Source of the DNA: Epichloe hybrida | Lineage: Eukaryota > Ascomycota > Sordariomycetes > Hypocreales > Clavicipitaceae | DNA length: 64,000 nucleotides | Assembly (NCBI GenBank): GCA_019022495.1 | Contig: JAFEKR010000047.1 | Coordinates: 248,001 to 312,000 of the forward strand | Reading direction: 5' to 3' | Part shown: positions 44,509 through 54,472 of the stretch, piece by piece | Layout of the letters: every line of letters starts with the position of its first letter | Position numbering within the stretch: position 1 is the stretch's first letter | The notes under the pieces: model-generated | The model's database searches: none | Told to the model about the DNA's origin: nothing | What the model saw: only the letters and a program-made list of their open reading frames with translations | Translations under genes and position numbers: made by a program

Positions 44509-45652
44509 ATGCCAGACGAAAACCTCTACATCATGTCCGGCGACCTCGGCCCCGGCCCCGGCCCTATTCCATCAAGACCACGGGCTTCAGCATCGCAATC
44601 AGCTTCAGGAACAGCTACGACTTTCTCTTCGTCACCAGCCTCAGCTTCTGCTCCGGCTCCGGCTCCGTCTCCGGCTCAGGCCCCTGCTGCACCACGAGGG
44701 CTACCCACTCCTCACCCACACGTCTTCCGCGTCGCCGAGAACCGAAAGATGCGCCTCGAGCAAGACCGCCTCAAGCGCCAGGCAGAGCTAGAGGCCGCAA
44801 ACCCCCTCGATCTCTCACAGCTAGCAGACGAGCTTGGGCCCTACTGCGATCTGTCCATCGACCCTCCCGCGTCGGTGACCTCATCATCATCATCATCCTT
44901 GTGCCCTTCTCCTCCCCCCTTTGCCCGCATCCCCCCCGAGCTCAGGGCCCCCCCGAACCAGGAGCTCATCTACGAGTGTCAATATCCTCCTGCTCATCTT
45001 CAGCCCTCGGCGCGAAACCCTACGCCATGGTACGCTCGATTCCCTGTTGCCGGGCTGCCATTTACCTCTCCCTACTACAACGAAGAGGACGGCGACGACC
45101 ATCAGGATCAGGATCAGGATCAGGATCAGGATCAAGAGCAAGAGCAAGATCCCTTCAAAGATTTCGCAGAAATAGCATCCGCGTCCGGCCTCCTACCAGC
45201 AGCCACAGCCACAAATTCCCAACGACGCTCCCCAACCGCGGACATATAGTAAGTACACCCATCATACCCTCTCTGCCTCTCTGCCTCCCCCCCCCCCCCG
45301 AATAGTAGTACTAACAAGTCATAGCTATGAAAATCGTCGCCTAGCCCGCATCAACGGCGCTATCTTCATCCACAACCCCTTCGCCACTCTCTACCCGTTG
45401 ATGGACCCCAGCAACGGAAAACCATGTATCTGGTTCCCCGAGACGATCCCTAAGCTGAACAAGACAGAAAGTAAGTACATGACTTGCCGCCTCCTTGCCC
45501 CCCATCCCCCGGAACGAAACTCGTACTAACAATCTCTAGTCAACGCTATCAATCAGATGCTCTGCAGTGTGTGGAGGGGTTTCGATCTCAATGCCGACAG
45601 GGCGGCCAAGATTGACTGGATTGCCCACCAATGGGTCCAATTCACGCAATGA
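44509..45652 (+). CDS. Orphan protein, function unknown
   Basis: A three-exon gene (44509-45248, 45325-45470, 45540-45652) giving 332 residues, not recognised. Both introns have good GTAAGT donors and TAG acceptors, and frames join cleanly, which supports a real gene. Residues 1-65 are Pro/Ala/Ser-rich. A charged helix follows (FRVAENRKMRLEQDRLKRQ, about 74-92), then a Ser run and proline-rich stretch. A DQDQDQDQDQEQEQ tract at about 200-213 comes from a GATCAG repeat. The C-terminal 85 residues look like a folded domain: RRLARINGAIFIHNPFATLY, then PCIWFPETIPKLNKTE and NQMLCSVWRGFDLNADRAAK. It has no signal peptide or membrane segment. It sits between a minisatellite and a 5S rRNA-like fragment in lower-GC DNA, which suggests a fast-evolving or lineage-specific locus. 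The start is the first ATG after the pyrimidine-rich leader; an alternative ATG is 11 codons in. Confidence 0.7.
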
Positions 45653-45946
45653 TTGCATTATGTGTTATGGAAATGGAAAGGAAGTTAAGGTGTTATGGAT
45701 TTTGTGGGATTTTATGGAACAGACGCATTCAGAGACTGTACTTGTACCAAAACGATGGATAGAAATATTGTGATGATGACACATATTGCTTTTGCAGAAA
45801 GAGGAGGGGATTTCTTGGACAATTTGCACGGCTGGTTTGTCAACTTAGACCAGAAAAGACAAAGAAGGGGGCTTAATAACACAGTGGGTGAAAGAAACTG
45901 TGTCACGATTCCAGCTACATGAGTTGAAACTGTTCCTTCTGCTTTC

Positions 45947-45985
45947 ACATACGACCATACCTACTAGAAAATTCGGGATCCCGTC
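45947..45985 (+). pseudogene. 5S rRNA-like fragment (truncated)
   Basis: The 39 bases beginning ACATACGACCATACC and ending CGGGATCCCGTC match the first third of ascomycete 5S rRNA, as I remember the Neurospora type, with three transitions (CCCACTGG to CCTACTAG, AACTC to AATTC). After CCCGTC the match stops. The internal promoter region and 3' strand of helix I are missing, so it cannot be a functional 5S gene. It reads as a truncated relic, possibly from retroposition. A search of the genome's own 5S genes would settle the parent. Confidence 0.65.
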
Positions 45986-46274
45986 AAGCCCTTCTCCGGT
46001 GTTTCCATGCCTCCAGATATTAAGGAGTGTGCTTCTAGAAATGGAGGATATCGTGTCCGTTTCTGGAGGACAGCGAACCTTGTTGTCCTTGACGGCGATA
46101 CGGACACAACGTAACTACGCAGCACCCTTTACGATTTGGATGCAGCTTTCGCAATTGTAGGCACGGAGCGCGTCTTTAGTCAGACGGAAACATGTGGGAA
46201 TGATGCACAATTGAACTCCGACAGTGGAAAGCTGGGTCAGGAAGTTTGGCGACGGAGGCTCTTCGGATGTCACC

Positions 46275-46291
46275 AGTACTAGTCTAGTACT
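46275..46291. repeat. Perfect 8-bp inverted repeat with 1-bp spacer
   Basis: AGTACTAG, one base, then CTAGTACT. Its significance is unknown. Confidence 0.85.
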
Positions 46292-46885
46292 CACTGTGAT
46301 GCGTTTGACGCAGATGCCACACGACATCAGCAAGGGAGCGCAAATTACAAAGTGATCACATTCAGCGTTTGGACTGCAGAAAGAGTCAACTCCAGCCGCG
46401 ACCAGTCAGGGGCCAGACCCAGATCACCCATCTCCCAACGCACGAGTCCATTCTCAAATTGTGACATCTGCCTCGCGACCAATAGTAGCTCGCATGCCTG
46501 CCTGACTAGGAAGAATTAAACGTCTCGTTGATGTATTTTCGAGCAATGAACGGGGGAACCGACAGTGAGCTTTACAAGAACTCTGATAACCATAATCTAT
46601 TGCATCAAGCTTATCATCATGCCAGGTATTCGTTTTCTCGTCGTCAGTATCATCTTGAGGTAGGTCCACGACGTTGGGTTGCTGGATGGTGAGTATGGTG
46701 CGTGGTGAGCCGAGTACATGCAGGCAGATATGCCACAAAAATGGTTCTCATCTGTCGCAAGTCAGTTCTTGTACAAGTCGGCCAACTCGTTCGTCTGTGA
46801 CTGTTGTACTACTATATACATGCATGATACGGAGTACTTGTTTGCACATCTCTACCAGAGAGAAAAGTTGCGGGCATTCCATGTT

Positions 46886-49873
46886 TTACAAGACAAAGTT
46901 CATCACCTTGCCGCCCCGCACGGGAATGGCCCTCTTGGCTTTCGTCAAGTCATACTTGCCATCTCCAAACCGCTCCTTGCCAACTTCAGTGTCGAGAATT
47001 GCTGTAATCATCCAGCCTTTCAGGTCATCGCCCTGCAGCCCAGCTGGTGGAGGAGGTATATCCACCACACCTCGTATTTTGCCATTAATTTGCACGGCGC
47101 AAGACCGATGTCGGGGCTCTAGCATGGCAGAATCCAAAGTGCCGTCTTGTACGGGGAAGAGGGCTGACTTGAAGACTGACCCTTTTGAAGGATGCAACAT
47201 ACTCCAGCACTCTTCTGCGAATGCTGGCGTAATCGGTGCCAAGAGCTGCGTAATCGTACTGGCTGCACGCTTCTTGATTGCATTGTCAGCTTTTGAGCTC
47301 ACCAAGGCATTGGTCAGACTCATCAGGTCCGATACGATTGTGTTCAGGGAGTAGACTTCGGCGTATGACCTCGTGACGGAAGCAATAGTGTGCTGCACCT
47401 GTCGCCACAAAGCAGTATCTACATCCCATTGCGCCAGCTCTGCGGCATTCATCGAGTCCATCTTCTGGTACCTCGATTCCAGGAGTTTCTTGACCTCTAT
47501 AGATCCATCATCGGACACCGGGGTTGCCACCACTTGATCATGCAGTCTCTGCAGCCAGCGGGTAATACCAGAGATTTTGGACTCGTCCCAGTTGAGCACA
47601 TCTCCCACTGGCGCCTGAAAAAGCATGTGGGCTCTTGTGGCATCGGCACCGTACTTGGCAATGAATTCTGTTGGGTCAACGCCGTTGTGCTTGGATTTGG
47701 ACATCTTCTCAAAAGCCACTGTTGCCGGAGCACCTGTAGCAATGACCCTGGGATTCAATGGGTCAGATAAATCCACTTCGCTGTGTTTCAGGAATGTTCC
47801 ATTTTCAGGATTGATGTACGTCCTTCCATGAACCATGCCTTGTGTGATTAGTCGCTTGAACGGTTCTGCGGATGACGACGTCTTCTCGTTGAAACCTGGC
47901 ATCAGGGAGGTTGATGCCAGGAACTTATAAATGAACCGAGCATATAAAAGGTGCAGAATTGCGTGCTCAATGCCTCCAATGTAGGTATCAACTGGCAACA
48001 TCTTGCTCGCTTCAGGAGAAAACGGCTGCTTCGTGTTGTGAGGGTCCACATAGCGAGTGTAATACCAGCTTGAGTCCACAAACGTGTCCATGGTGTCTGT
48101 ATCCCGGCGAGCAGCCCCTTTGCACTTGGGGCAGGTAGTGTTGACAAAGTCGGGCGACGATTCAAGAGCATTGCCAGTTTTGCTTTCAGCCCAGTGCTGA
48201 TCAACGTTTGGTAATTGTACGGGAAGTTCCTCGTCAGGAACTGGCACCACGCCACAAGAATCACAGTGAATAATGGGTATAGGAGCCCCCCAGTATCGCT
48301 GGCGACTGATCAACCAGTCCCTCAGACGCCACTTCTCGACGGGTTTGGCCAGACTGGCTGCCTCTAGCATGCGCACCATGATCTGTCCAGCTTCCTGTGA
48401 TGGCTTCCCCTTGTAGACACCACTGTGATGCGTCATGACGCCATGGTTTACAAAAGGCCCCTGGCTTGGAAGCACGGTTGTGCCACCGTCTTCTGATGCT
48501 GCTAGAACCATGCGTATTGGCTGGTCTGTTTGATGTGTCTCCCAGAATGAATGATCCCGCAGATCATGGCCAGGAACACCCATCACGGCTCCCTCGCCGT
48601 AGTCACCCAGCACGTAGGGTGCCACATATATGGGCAGCGAGGCCTTGGTGGCATCGGGGGTGTCGTCGTGGTAAGCCAGCGGGTTGATGGCTCGTATTTG
48701 AGGCAGAAGATAGCCCACCTTGGTGTCTTGGGGCAAACCGGGTAGCGTGTCCAGAAAAGCTTGTAGGTCGGCGTCTGTTTGTGCTAATTGACTAACAACG
48801 GGATGCGAGGCGGAAAGTGCAATGTATTGAACGCCAAACAGGGTATCGGGCCGTGTCGTGAAGACTTCGATTGCTGCGCCAAGATTCGCACCTCCCATGG
48901 CCATGACTGGGAACTTGATCATGGCACCAGTAGACTTCCCCAGCCAGTTTTTCTGTTGAGAAATGACGCGCTCCGGCCAGGCATTGTCCTTGGCCAACTC
49001 TTCCAAGCCTCTGAGAAGTGCCTCGCGATATTGCGAGGTGCGGAAAAACCATTGCTTCAACTTTCTCTTTTCTACTTTGGCACCTGATCTCCAAGAGCAG
49101 CCATTGGCATCTACCTGCTCGTTCGCCAGGACTGTCTTGTCCACAGGGTCATAGTTGACTTCGGCCTCGGCTTGGTATGCAAGGCCTCGCTCGTATAACA
49201 TGAGGAAGAGCTTCTGTGTGTGCTTGTAAAACTCGGGTTCGCAGGTAGTGACCTCCTAGGAAGCCGTTAGTCCTTGAGCGTTGTGAACCCCCTCCCCTTT
49301 CTTTTCAGTCATTGGAGTACTCACACAGCTCCAGTCCCAGCTACCATTCATGTTATCAATCTGCTCCTTCATCTTGGCAATGTTGGTCCTTGTCCAAATT
49401 CCTGGGGCAATTCCTCGTTCTTGAGCCGCATTTTCAGCCGGCAGACCAAATGCATCCCAGCCCATGGGCAGCAAGACATCGTCCCCTTTCATTCTGTTGT
49501 ATCGAGCGACGACGTCGGCAATTGTATAGACTCGCAGGTGCCCAAGATGTAGGCTGCCGGATGGATAGGGAAACATTGACAGAACGTAGTTTCTCTTTCG
49601 GGTGGCCGTGGGCGAAGCTGCGTCTTGTTGGTCCTGAAATCGGATGGCACCTTTTTCTTCGTCTTCGTTCCATCTTTGCCTCCATTTGATGTCCAAAGAT
49701 TTCAGATCAACGGCGTAGGATCTCGGCGTTGCACCGCTTGACGGTGTGGTAGGTGCCCATTTTGTGAGGCGCACTCTGCGTGCACCGCCAGGCATGCATA
49801 TCCATCGCGCAGCAGACCAAAGTACCGGGCCGATAGACTTGCAGCCCGTGTGCTTTGCGTAGACGAGCTGCAT
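46886..49873 (-). CDS. NAM2: Leucyl-tRNA synthetase, mitochondrial
   Basis: Class I synthetase that charges mitochondrial tRNA-Leu; in yeast and Neurospora (NAM2, leu-5) it also takes part in group I intron splicing. Two exons, 49873-49325 and 49255-46886, give 972 residues of the bacterial/mitochondrial LeuRS type. After a basic presequence-like N-terminus come the HIGH equivalent ([17 protein letters not shown]) and [14 protein letters not shown]. The editing domain is [12 protein letters not shown]. The LeuRS tail of the core ([14 protein letters not shown]) and the KMSKS loop ([14 protein letters not shown]) follow. The C-terminus ends [11 protein letters not shown]. The 69-nt intron has donor GTGAGT and acceptor TAG. 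The start is uncertain: the open frame extends further upstream, and ATGs at 49873 ([12 protein letters not shown]) and 49795 ([12 protein letters not shown]) are both reasonable. It is divergent from the MET12-type reductase. Confidence 0.94.
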
Positions 49874-50732
49874 CAGGGCAATTGCATCATACAAGCAGGG
49901 GCAGATATACCTGGTGAGAGACAAGCCAGCCGTCGATGGACGAGGCCGCCTGTCGAAAAAACTAGAAGGCGTGACGAGACGAGAATTGACGAGAATTCGC
50001 TGCGAAAGTCGGACGGCAGGACCCTGCAGGGATCCTGCCGTTTCGGGACCTTGTGCGTCATCTGGTCCGTACAATATGTATGTATTACGGAGTATATAAT
50101 CCGTACCCCAACAGACCACTGCTTCTTCTGCTTCTTCTTCTGATTGCTTCCTTCCTTCTCGCTGGCGCACTACACTACGGGCGCACAAGTGGAGTTGGCT
50201 GGGTTGACTGGGCGCTTTGAACCTGGACCGCTCAAATACTCCGTCAATACTCCGTAGTCGGTGCATATATTTCAATCTTCGTCGCGCTGGCGGCGTGCCC
50301 GCTGTGGAGCGTTGGTTTTAGACTGACTACCAACCTCTTCTCCCCTCGGCTTGCCTTTGTGTTTTAAACAATACTTCCTTCATTACAGCTTGGACAGGAA
50401 CGCCTCTCAGACAAGTGAAAGCCCTTCTCCTGGACAAAGCTCGGCTTCCCGGCTTTCTGACTGTCTCGTCCATCATTCTGCGAACGACCGTGCGCGCGTG
50501 TTCGGAGCTGCATGAGCTGCATCAATTTCCCCTCCCCCCGATCGCGATAAGCCTGCCATAAGTGTTGGGTTCGGCTCGTCGCCACTTGGGTAGCTTTGCA
50601 CTCGACCGATATCTTGCCCCGCGGTAGAAGCAGATACAGGGCATCCCGTCTTGAAGACATTTCTCGTATCGACGTATTTCGATTCTCTAGATAACACCAC
50701 CTTCCATCATCCTCGTCCCCATTGTCGCTGCC
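49874..50732. promoter_or_regulatory. Divergent intergenic region between mitochondrial LeuRS and MTHFR genes
   Basis: This 859-base stretch must hold the promoters of both genes. It contains TACGGAGTATATAATCCGTAC (50085-50106 region) and a double ACTCCGTC/ACTCCGTAG at 50238-50257, both versions of the motif found in other non-coding parts of the window. Shared regulation is only a possibility. Confidence 0.6.
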
Positions 50733-52748
50733 ATGATGGACGACAAAATCACGGACAAGATTGCCGCTCTACCAGCCGATGGGGAGTATTTCTCCCTCGA
50801 ATTTTTCCCGCCCAAAACGGCCATGGGCTTTTCCAATCTACGGCATCGACTACAACGCATGGAACAGGCTCTCAAACCTCTGTTTGTCAATGTCACATGG
50901 GGCGCTGGCGGATCGACTGCCACCAAGTCGTTGGAGCTCGCAGAGCTATGCCAACGGGAGCTGGGCCTCACAACCTGTTTGCACTTGACCTGCACCAACA
51001 TGAGCAAGCGACTTGTTGATAAAGCGCTTGAAGACGCCAGGGTTCTTGGCATCCGCAACATTCTCGCTTTGAGAGGCGATCCTCCTCGAAAAGAAGAATA
51101 CCGAGACGCAGAAGATTCTGAAGATGATGGCGGTGATGATTATACATGGGCCATTGACCTCGTACGATATATTCGACGGAAATACAATGATTACTTCTGT
51201 ATCGGTGTGGCTGCATACCCCGAGGGGCACGCCGATGGGAGCCACCCAATGGGACAAAGCTTGGAACATGACTTGCCTTATCTCGTGGATAAGGTCCAGG
51301 CCGGCGCCGACTTCATCATGACCCAGTTGTTCTTCGACATCAACGCTTACGATCGTTTCGAAAAGACCCTGAGAGAACATCCCAGCGGAGCGTTCAAGAC
51401 CATTCCTATTATGCCCGGGCTGATGCCCATTCAGAGTTATCAAATGATCAAGAGAACAACCAAGCTCAGTCATGCCAAGATGCCGAGTGCCATTATGGAC
51501 CGGCTTGACGCTGTCAAGGGCGACGATGAGAGGATCAAGCTCGTCGGTGTGGAAATTGTCAGCGAGCTGGTAGATCAGATCAGGGCCATCAAGGACCGGT
51601 CGCCGGGCCGTAAAGGCTATCATTTCTACACACTCAACCTGGAAAAGGCCGTTTCCTTCATTGTCGAGGGAACCGGTCTCATTCCGCATGACGCAAGAAG
51701 GGAGGAGGCAGTTGTCGACGACTCGACGGCTCTTGCGCCACCTATGTTGCAGATCAATGGAAATCGGACTTCAAGCCACTCGAGGACGTCCAGAAGAAGA
51801 TCATCTGTTGGTTCAGACCCCTATAACCGCGTCATCGTTGGCGGTCGGCCAGCTACACATCCCGAATGGGAGACAACTGGCCAGGAGGCCGGTGTGCCTG
51901 CCGAGAGCATCAATTCTCGCGCCAACACGCTCGCGATATCCGAAGGCGAAGGCGTGCTGGGTCGAGAAGCCACGTGGGATGATTTCCCCAACGGGCGTTT
52001 TGGTGACTCGAGATCACCGGCGTACGGTGAGATTGATGGCTACGGTGTGAGCCTGCACATGTCTGTCAACCAAGCTGTCAGTCTATGGGGACACCCCAAG
52101 ACACACGCAGACATCAACGAAATATTTGTTAAACACATCAAAGGGGAAGTTTCGGCTATCCCCTGGAGCGAGGAAGGTTTATCTGCAGAGTCGTCGACCA
52201 TTCAGCCCCGTCTGATAGACATGAACAGCAAGGGCTGGCTGACGGTAGCTTCGCAACCTGCCGTCAACGGCGTCCCATCCAGTGACAGCACGTTCGGATG
52301 GGGCCCAGCGAATGGCTTCGTGTTCCAGAAGGCCTTTGCCGAATTCTTCCTGCCCTCAGCCGACTGGCACGTACTGGCAGACAAGCTGAAGGATTCTGAC
52401 TACCGCGACAGCGTTTGTTTCTACGCCGCCAATGCCAAGGGCGAGTTCGTGTCCTCGGACGTCCCTGGCGGAATCTCCACACACACCGTCGCAGCGAGCA
52501 CCAACGCAGTAACATGGGGCGTGTTCCCGGGCAAAGAGATTGTCACGCCGACGATTATCGAAGAAGTCAGTTTCAAGGCATGGAGCGAAGAGGCATTCGG
52601 CATCTGGGGCGAGTGGGCCAAGGTCTACGGACGGGGGTCAGATAGCGACAAGTTGCTGAGCAGCATCAGGTCAGATTACTGGCTCGTCAACATGATCCAC
52701 CACGATTTCATAGATAAAGAGGCGTTGTGGAACTTGCTGCTCGGCTGA
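50733..52748 (+). CDS. MET12: Methylenetetrahydrofolate reductase, MET12 type
   Basis: Flavoenzyme that reduces 5,10-methylenetetrahydrofolate to 5-methyltetrahydrofolate, the methyl donor for methionine synthesis. A single exon encodes 671 residues. The N-terminal catalytic TIM barrel (about 1-310) shows YFSLEFFPPKTAMGF, the VTWGAGGST loop, CLHLTCTN, ILALRGDPPR, GVAAYPEGHADG, GADFIMTQLFFD and PGLMPI. HFYTLNLEKAV closes the domain. A Ser/Arg-rich linker (about 330-420) leads to the C-terminal regulatory domain, which in the family binds S-adenosylmethionine. That domain includes WGHPKTHADINEIFVKHIKG, GWGPANGFVFQKAFAEFF and WLVNMIHHDF near the end. The wording of the catalytic motifs is closer to yeast Met12 than to Met13, so a second paralogue is expected elsewhere in the genome. 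The start is the first of two adjacent ATG codons. Confidence 0.95.
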   Translation: MMDDKITDKIAALPADGEYFSLEFFPPKTAMGFSNLRHRLQRMEQALKPLFVNVTWGAGGSTATKSLELAELCQRELGLTTCLHLTCTNMSKRLVDKALEDARVLGIRNILALRGDPPRKEEYRDAEDSEDDGGDDYTWAIDLVRYIRRKYNDYFCIGVAAYPEGHADGSHPMGQSLEHDLPYLVDKVQAGADFIMTQLFFDINAYDRFEKTLREHPSGAFKTIPIMPGLMPIQSYQMIKRTTKLSHAKMPSAIMDRLDAVKGDDERIKLVGVEIVSELVDQIRAIKDRSPGRKGYHFYTLNLEKAVSFIVEGTGLIPHDARREEAVVDDSTALAPPMLQINGNRTSSHSRTSRRRSSVGSDPYNRVIVGGRPATHPEWETTGQEAGVPAESINSRANTLAISEGEGVLGREATWDDFPNGRFGDSRSPAYGEIDGYGVSLHMSVNQAVSLWGHPKTHADINEIFVKHIKGEVSAIPWSEEGLSAESSTIQPRLIDMNSKGWLTVASQPAVNGVPSSDSTFGWGPANGFVFQKAFAEFFLPSADWHVLADKLKDSDYRDSVCFYAANAKGEFVSSDVPGGISTHTVAASTNAVTWGVFPGKEIVTPTIIEEVSFKAWSEEAFGIWGEWAKVYGRGSDSDKLLSSIRSDYWLVNMIHHDFIDKEALWNLLLG

Positions 52749-53146
52749 TCAAGGTTCAGGGACCAGAAGGAGAAAGCAAAAGCCTTGTATACTATGAAAA
52801 AATGACGACGATGTGCATCCAGGCATGGATTCTGGCCTATGAAACCCTTTTTTTCCCGTCTCGAGATTTGTGTTCCAGCCATCTAAAGCATTGCAACTCT
52901 TTTCGTGTTATGAAGGACCCCCCCTCCCCCAATCCCTTTGTCTCTATGCAGCAATGGCCAGGCCATGTCCACCTCAGTGTATATGTAGACACTCTTTGTG
53001 TTGTGATTTCTCACCCTAACGCCAGCCATGTATTCCACGGTGCCGTTTTCGCTTTCGGCACTACCATAGAAAAAAAGAGAGGAGCAGACAATTGTTCCAC
53101 TCTCAAACAATAAACGCATTCGTCCCCAGTCTCTGAAATGCTGCCC
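52749..53146. other. Convergent 3' intergenic region
   Basis: The 398 bases lie between the stop codons of the reductase gene (+) and the next gene (-). They hold only short random frames. An AATAAA at 53109-53114 could serve as the reductase poly(A) signal. Confidence 0.5.
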
Positions 53147-54472
53147 TCAGATTTCCCCATCCCCATACGCGTCGTCCCTACCTGGACCATCGCTGTACAC
53201 GCTCCTGCTCATGGTAGTAGACATGTAGGGATCCAGGGAGAAGGTGGTAAGTCCCTCGCCCGGGACACCTGCATGCCCGTGTCCGTTCCCATTGGCCGAA
53301 GAAGCACGAGCGTCTCCAAACAGGGATTTATACTCGGCAGGTGTAGATTGCGACATTGTCGCCGTCTCTTCGCCTGAATCATCGGGGGACTCGTCCTGGC
53401 CCAGCTGCGCCGAGACACGGGCGATGGTAGCGTCAGCCTTGCTCGCGGCGAGGCGACGGGACGGGGTGGACGCTGCGGTCCTGGCATGCTTGGAGGGTCT
53501 CCTGGAGGGTGTTTCGGCGCCGTCGCCGTCGCCATCGCTCCAGTCTTCCGGGTCGACCGAGGCCTCGTCCTCGTCGTCTGAAGACGAGCGCTTGATCTTG
53601 GCGCCGAGGGGGCGCTTGCGGGCGGTGCTGGCGCGGGAGGTGGGTGTTGTGCGGGAGGGGGTGGCCTTGGAGGGGGTGGCAAGCGTTGAGAGCGGGAGGC
53701 AGTTGGCTACATTGCCGCCGGAGGAGTGGACGGTGCGTAGTTTCTCGGCGTCCTTCTTGTAGGCGCGGAATTGGAACTGAATTCCGTCGGCGGTGGATTG
53801 GCCAAAGTATTTGGCAATGTCTGATGGGGGGGGGGATGGATGGTTAGCTTTTTTTTTTCTTTCTTCGTTGGGTATGCGGATTTGTAAAGAAAAGAAGAAA
53901 GAACAGAAAGAAATTTATAGACGCTTGGATGGAACAACGACCAAGATGGGGGGAATGATCTGGGATGCAAGGGGAAACGAGAGAACACAGGAATGGTTTG
54001 TTACAAGAAAGCGTCAAGAAAAAAGCATACTCTTCTGATCAACGCCCTCCTTCGTGGAAGGCAACTCGTTCTCATCGACAGACAAACCCCGCATGTCGAA
54101 CCCGCGCTCACGCCCCGTCTTGATTACCAGACTCTGGGCCCTGATCTTGCGGAAGCGGTGGTTCAGCGCGTGTTCCGACATGTCTGAGCCGTAGCAGGCG
54201 GCGATTTCTGGGAGGACCGCAAAGCAAGTGATTTGTCAACTTTGTCCCCGCGATGAAGAGATGAAGAGAAAGGACGGGATGCAAGCGAGTGGGACTGTAC
54301 AGGATGACCATGGGGAACAAAAGATACGTGAAGGCGATGGCTACGACTGAATGAACTGCATCTTACCTTTGTAATTCCATTTCACCTCGGGATGAGCTGC
54401 CACAATGGCTCTGACCATGCGAGCTTGCGCTTCGTACGTCTTGTAGTTCGCTTTGGAGTTGGAGGGAGCCAT
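53147..54472 (-). CDS. Unknown protein with two helix-turn-helix-like repeats, probably nuclear
   Basis: Three exons, 54472-54367, 54207-54031 and 53820-53147, give 318 residues. I do not know a named family. Residues about 36-62 (EIAACYGSDMSEHALNHRFR then KIRAQ) and 95-122 (NIAKYFGQSTADGIQFQFR then AYKK) look like two copies of one helical motif, IA-x2-Y/F-G then A/G-L/I-x2-R/Q-FR. This pattern is seen in small Myb/SANT-like or winged-helix folds of fungal proteins. The rest is Ser/Thr/Pro-rich with basic patches (ARKRPLGAKIKR, TPSRRPSKHAR) that could be nuclear localisation signals and an acidic patch (SSSDDEDEASVDPEDWSDGD). No signal peptide or membrane helix is present. Introns are 159 and 210 nt; the second contains long C and poly(A) runs. 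The start is the ATG opening MAPSNSKANYKTYE. A DNA- or chromatin-binding role is inference only. Confidence 0.75.

Larger units (their letters stand above)
45653..46885. other. Intergenic between orphan gene and mitochondrial LeuRS
   Basis: A 1.2-kb interval between two convergent genes. It holds a 5S rRNA-like fragment (45947-45985), an 8-bp perfect inverted repeat (46275-46291) and a TACGGAGTAC motif near 46829. No protein-coding content is recognised. Confidence 0.6.
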
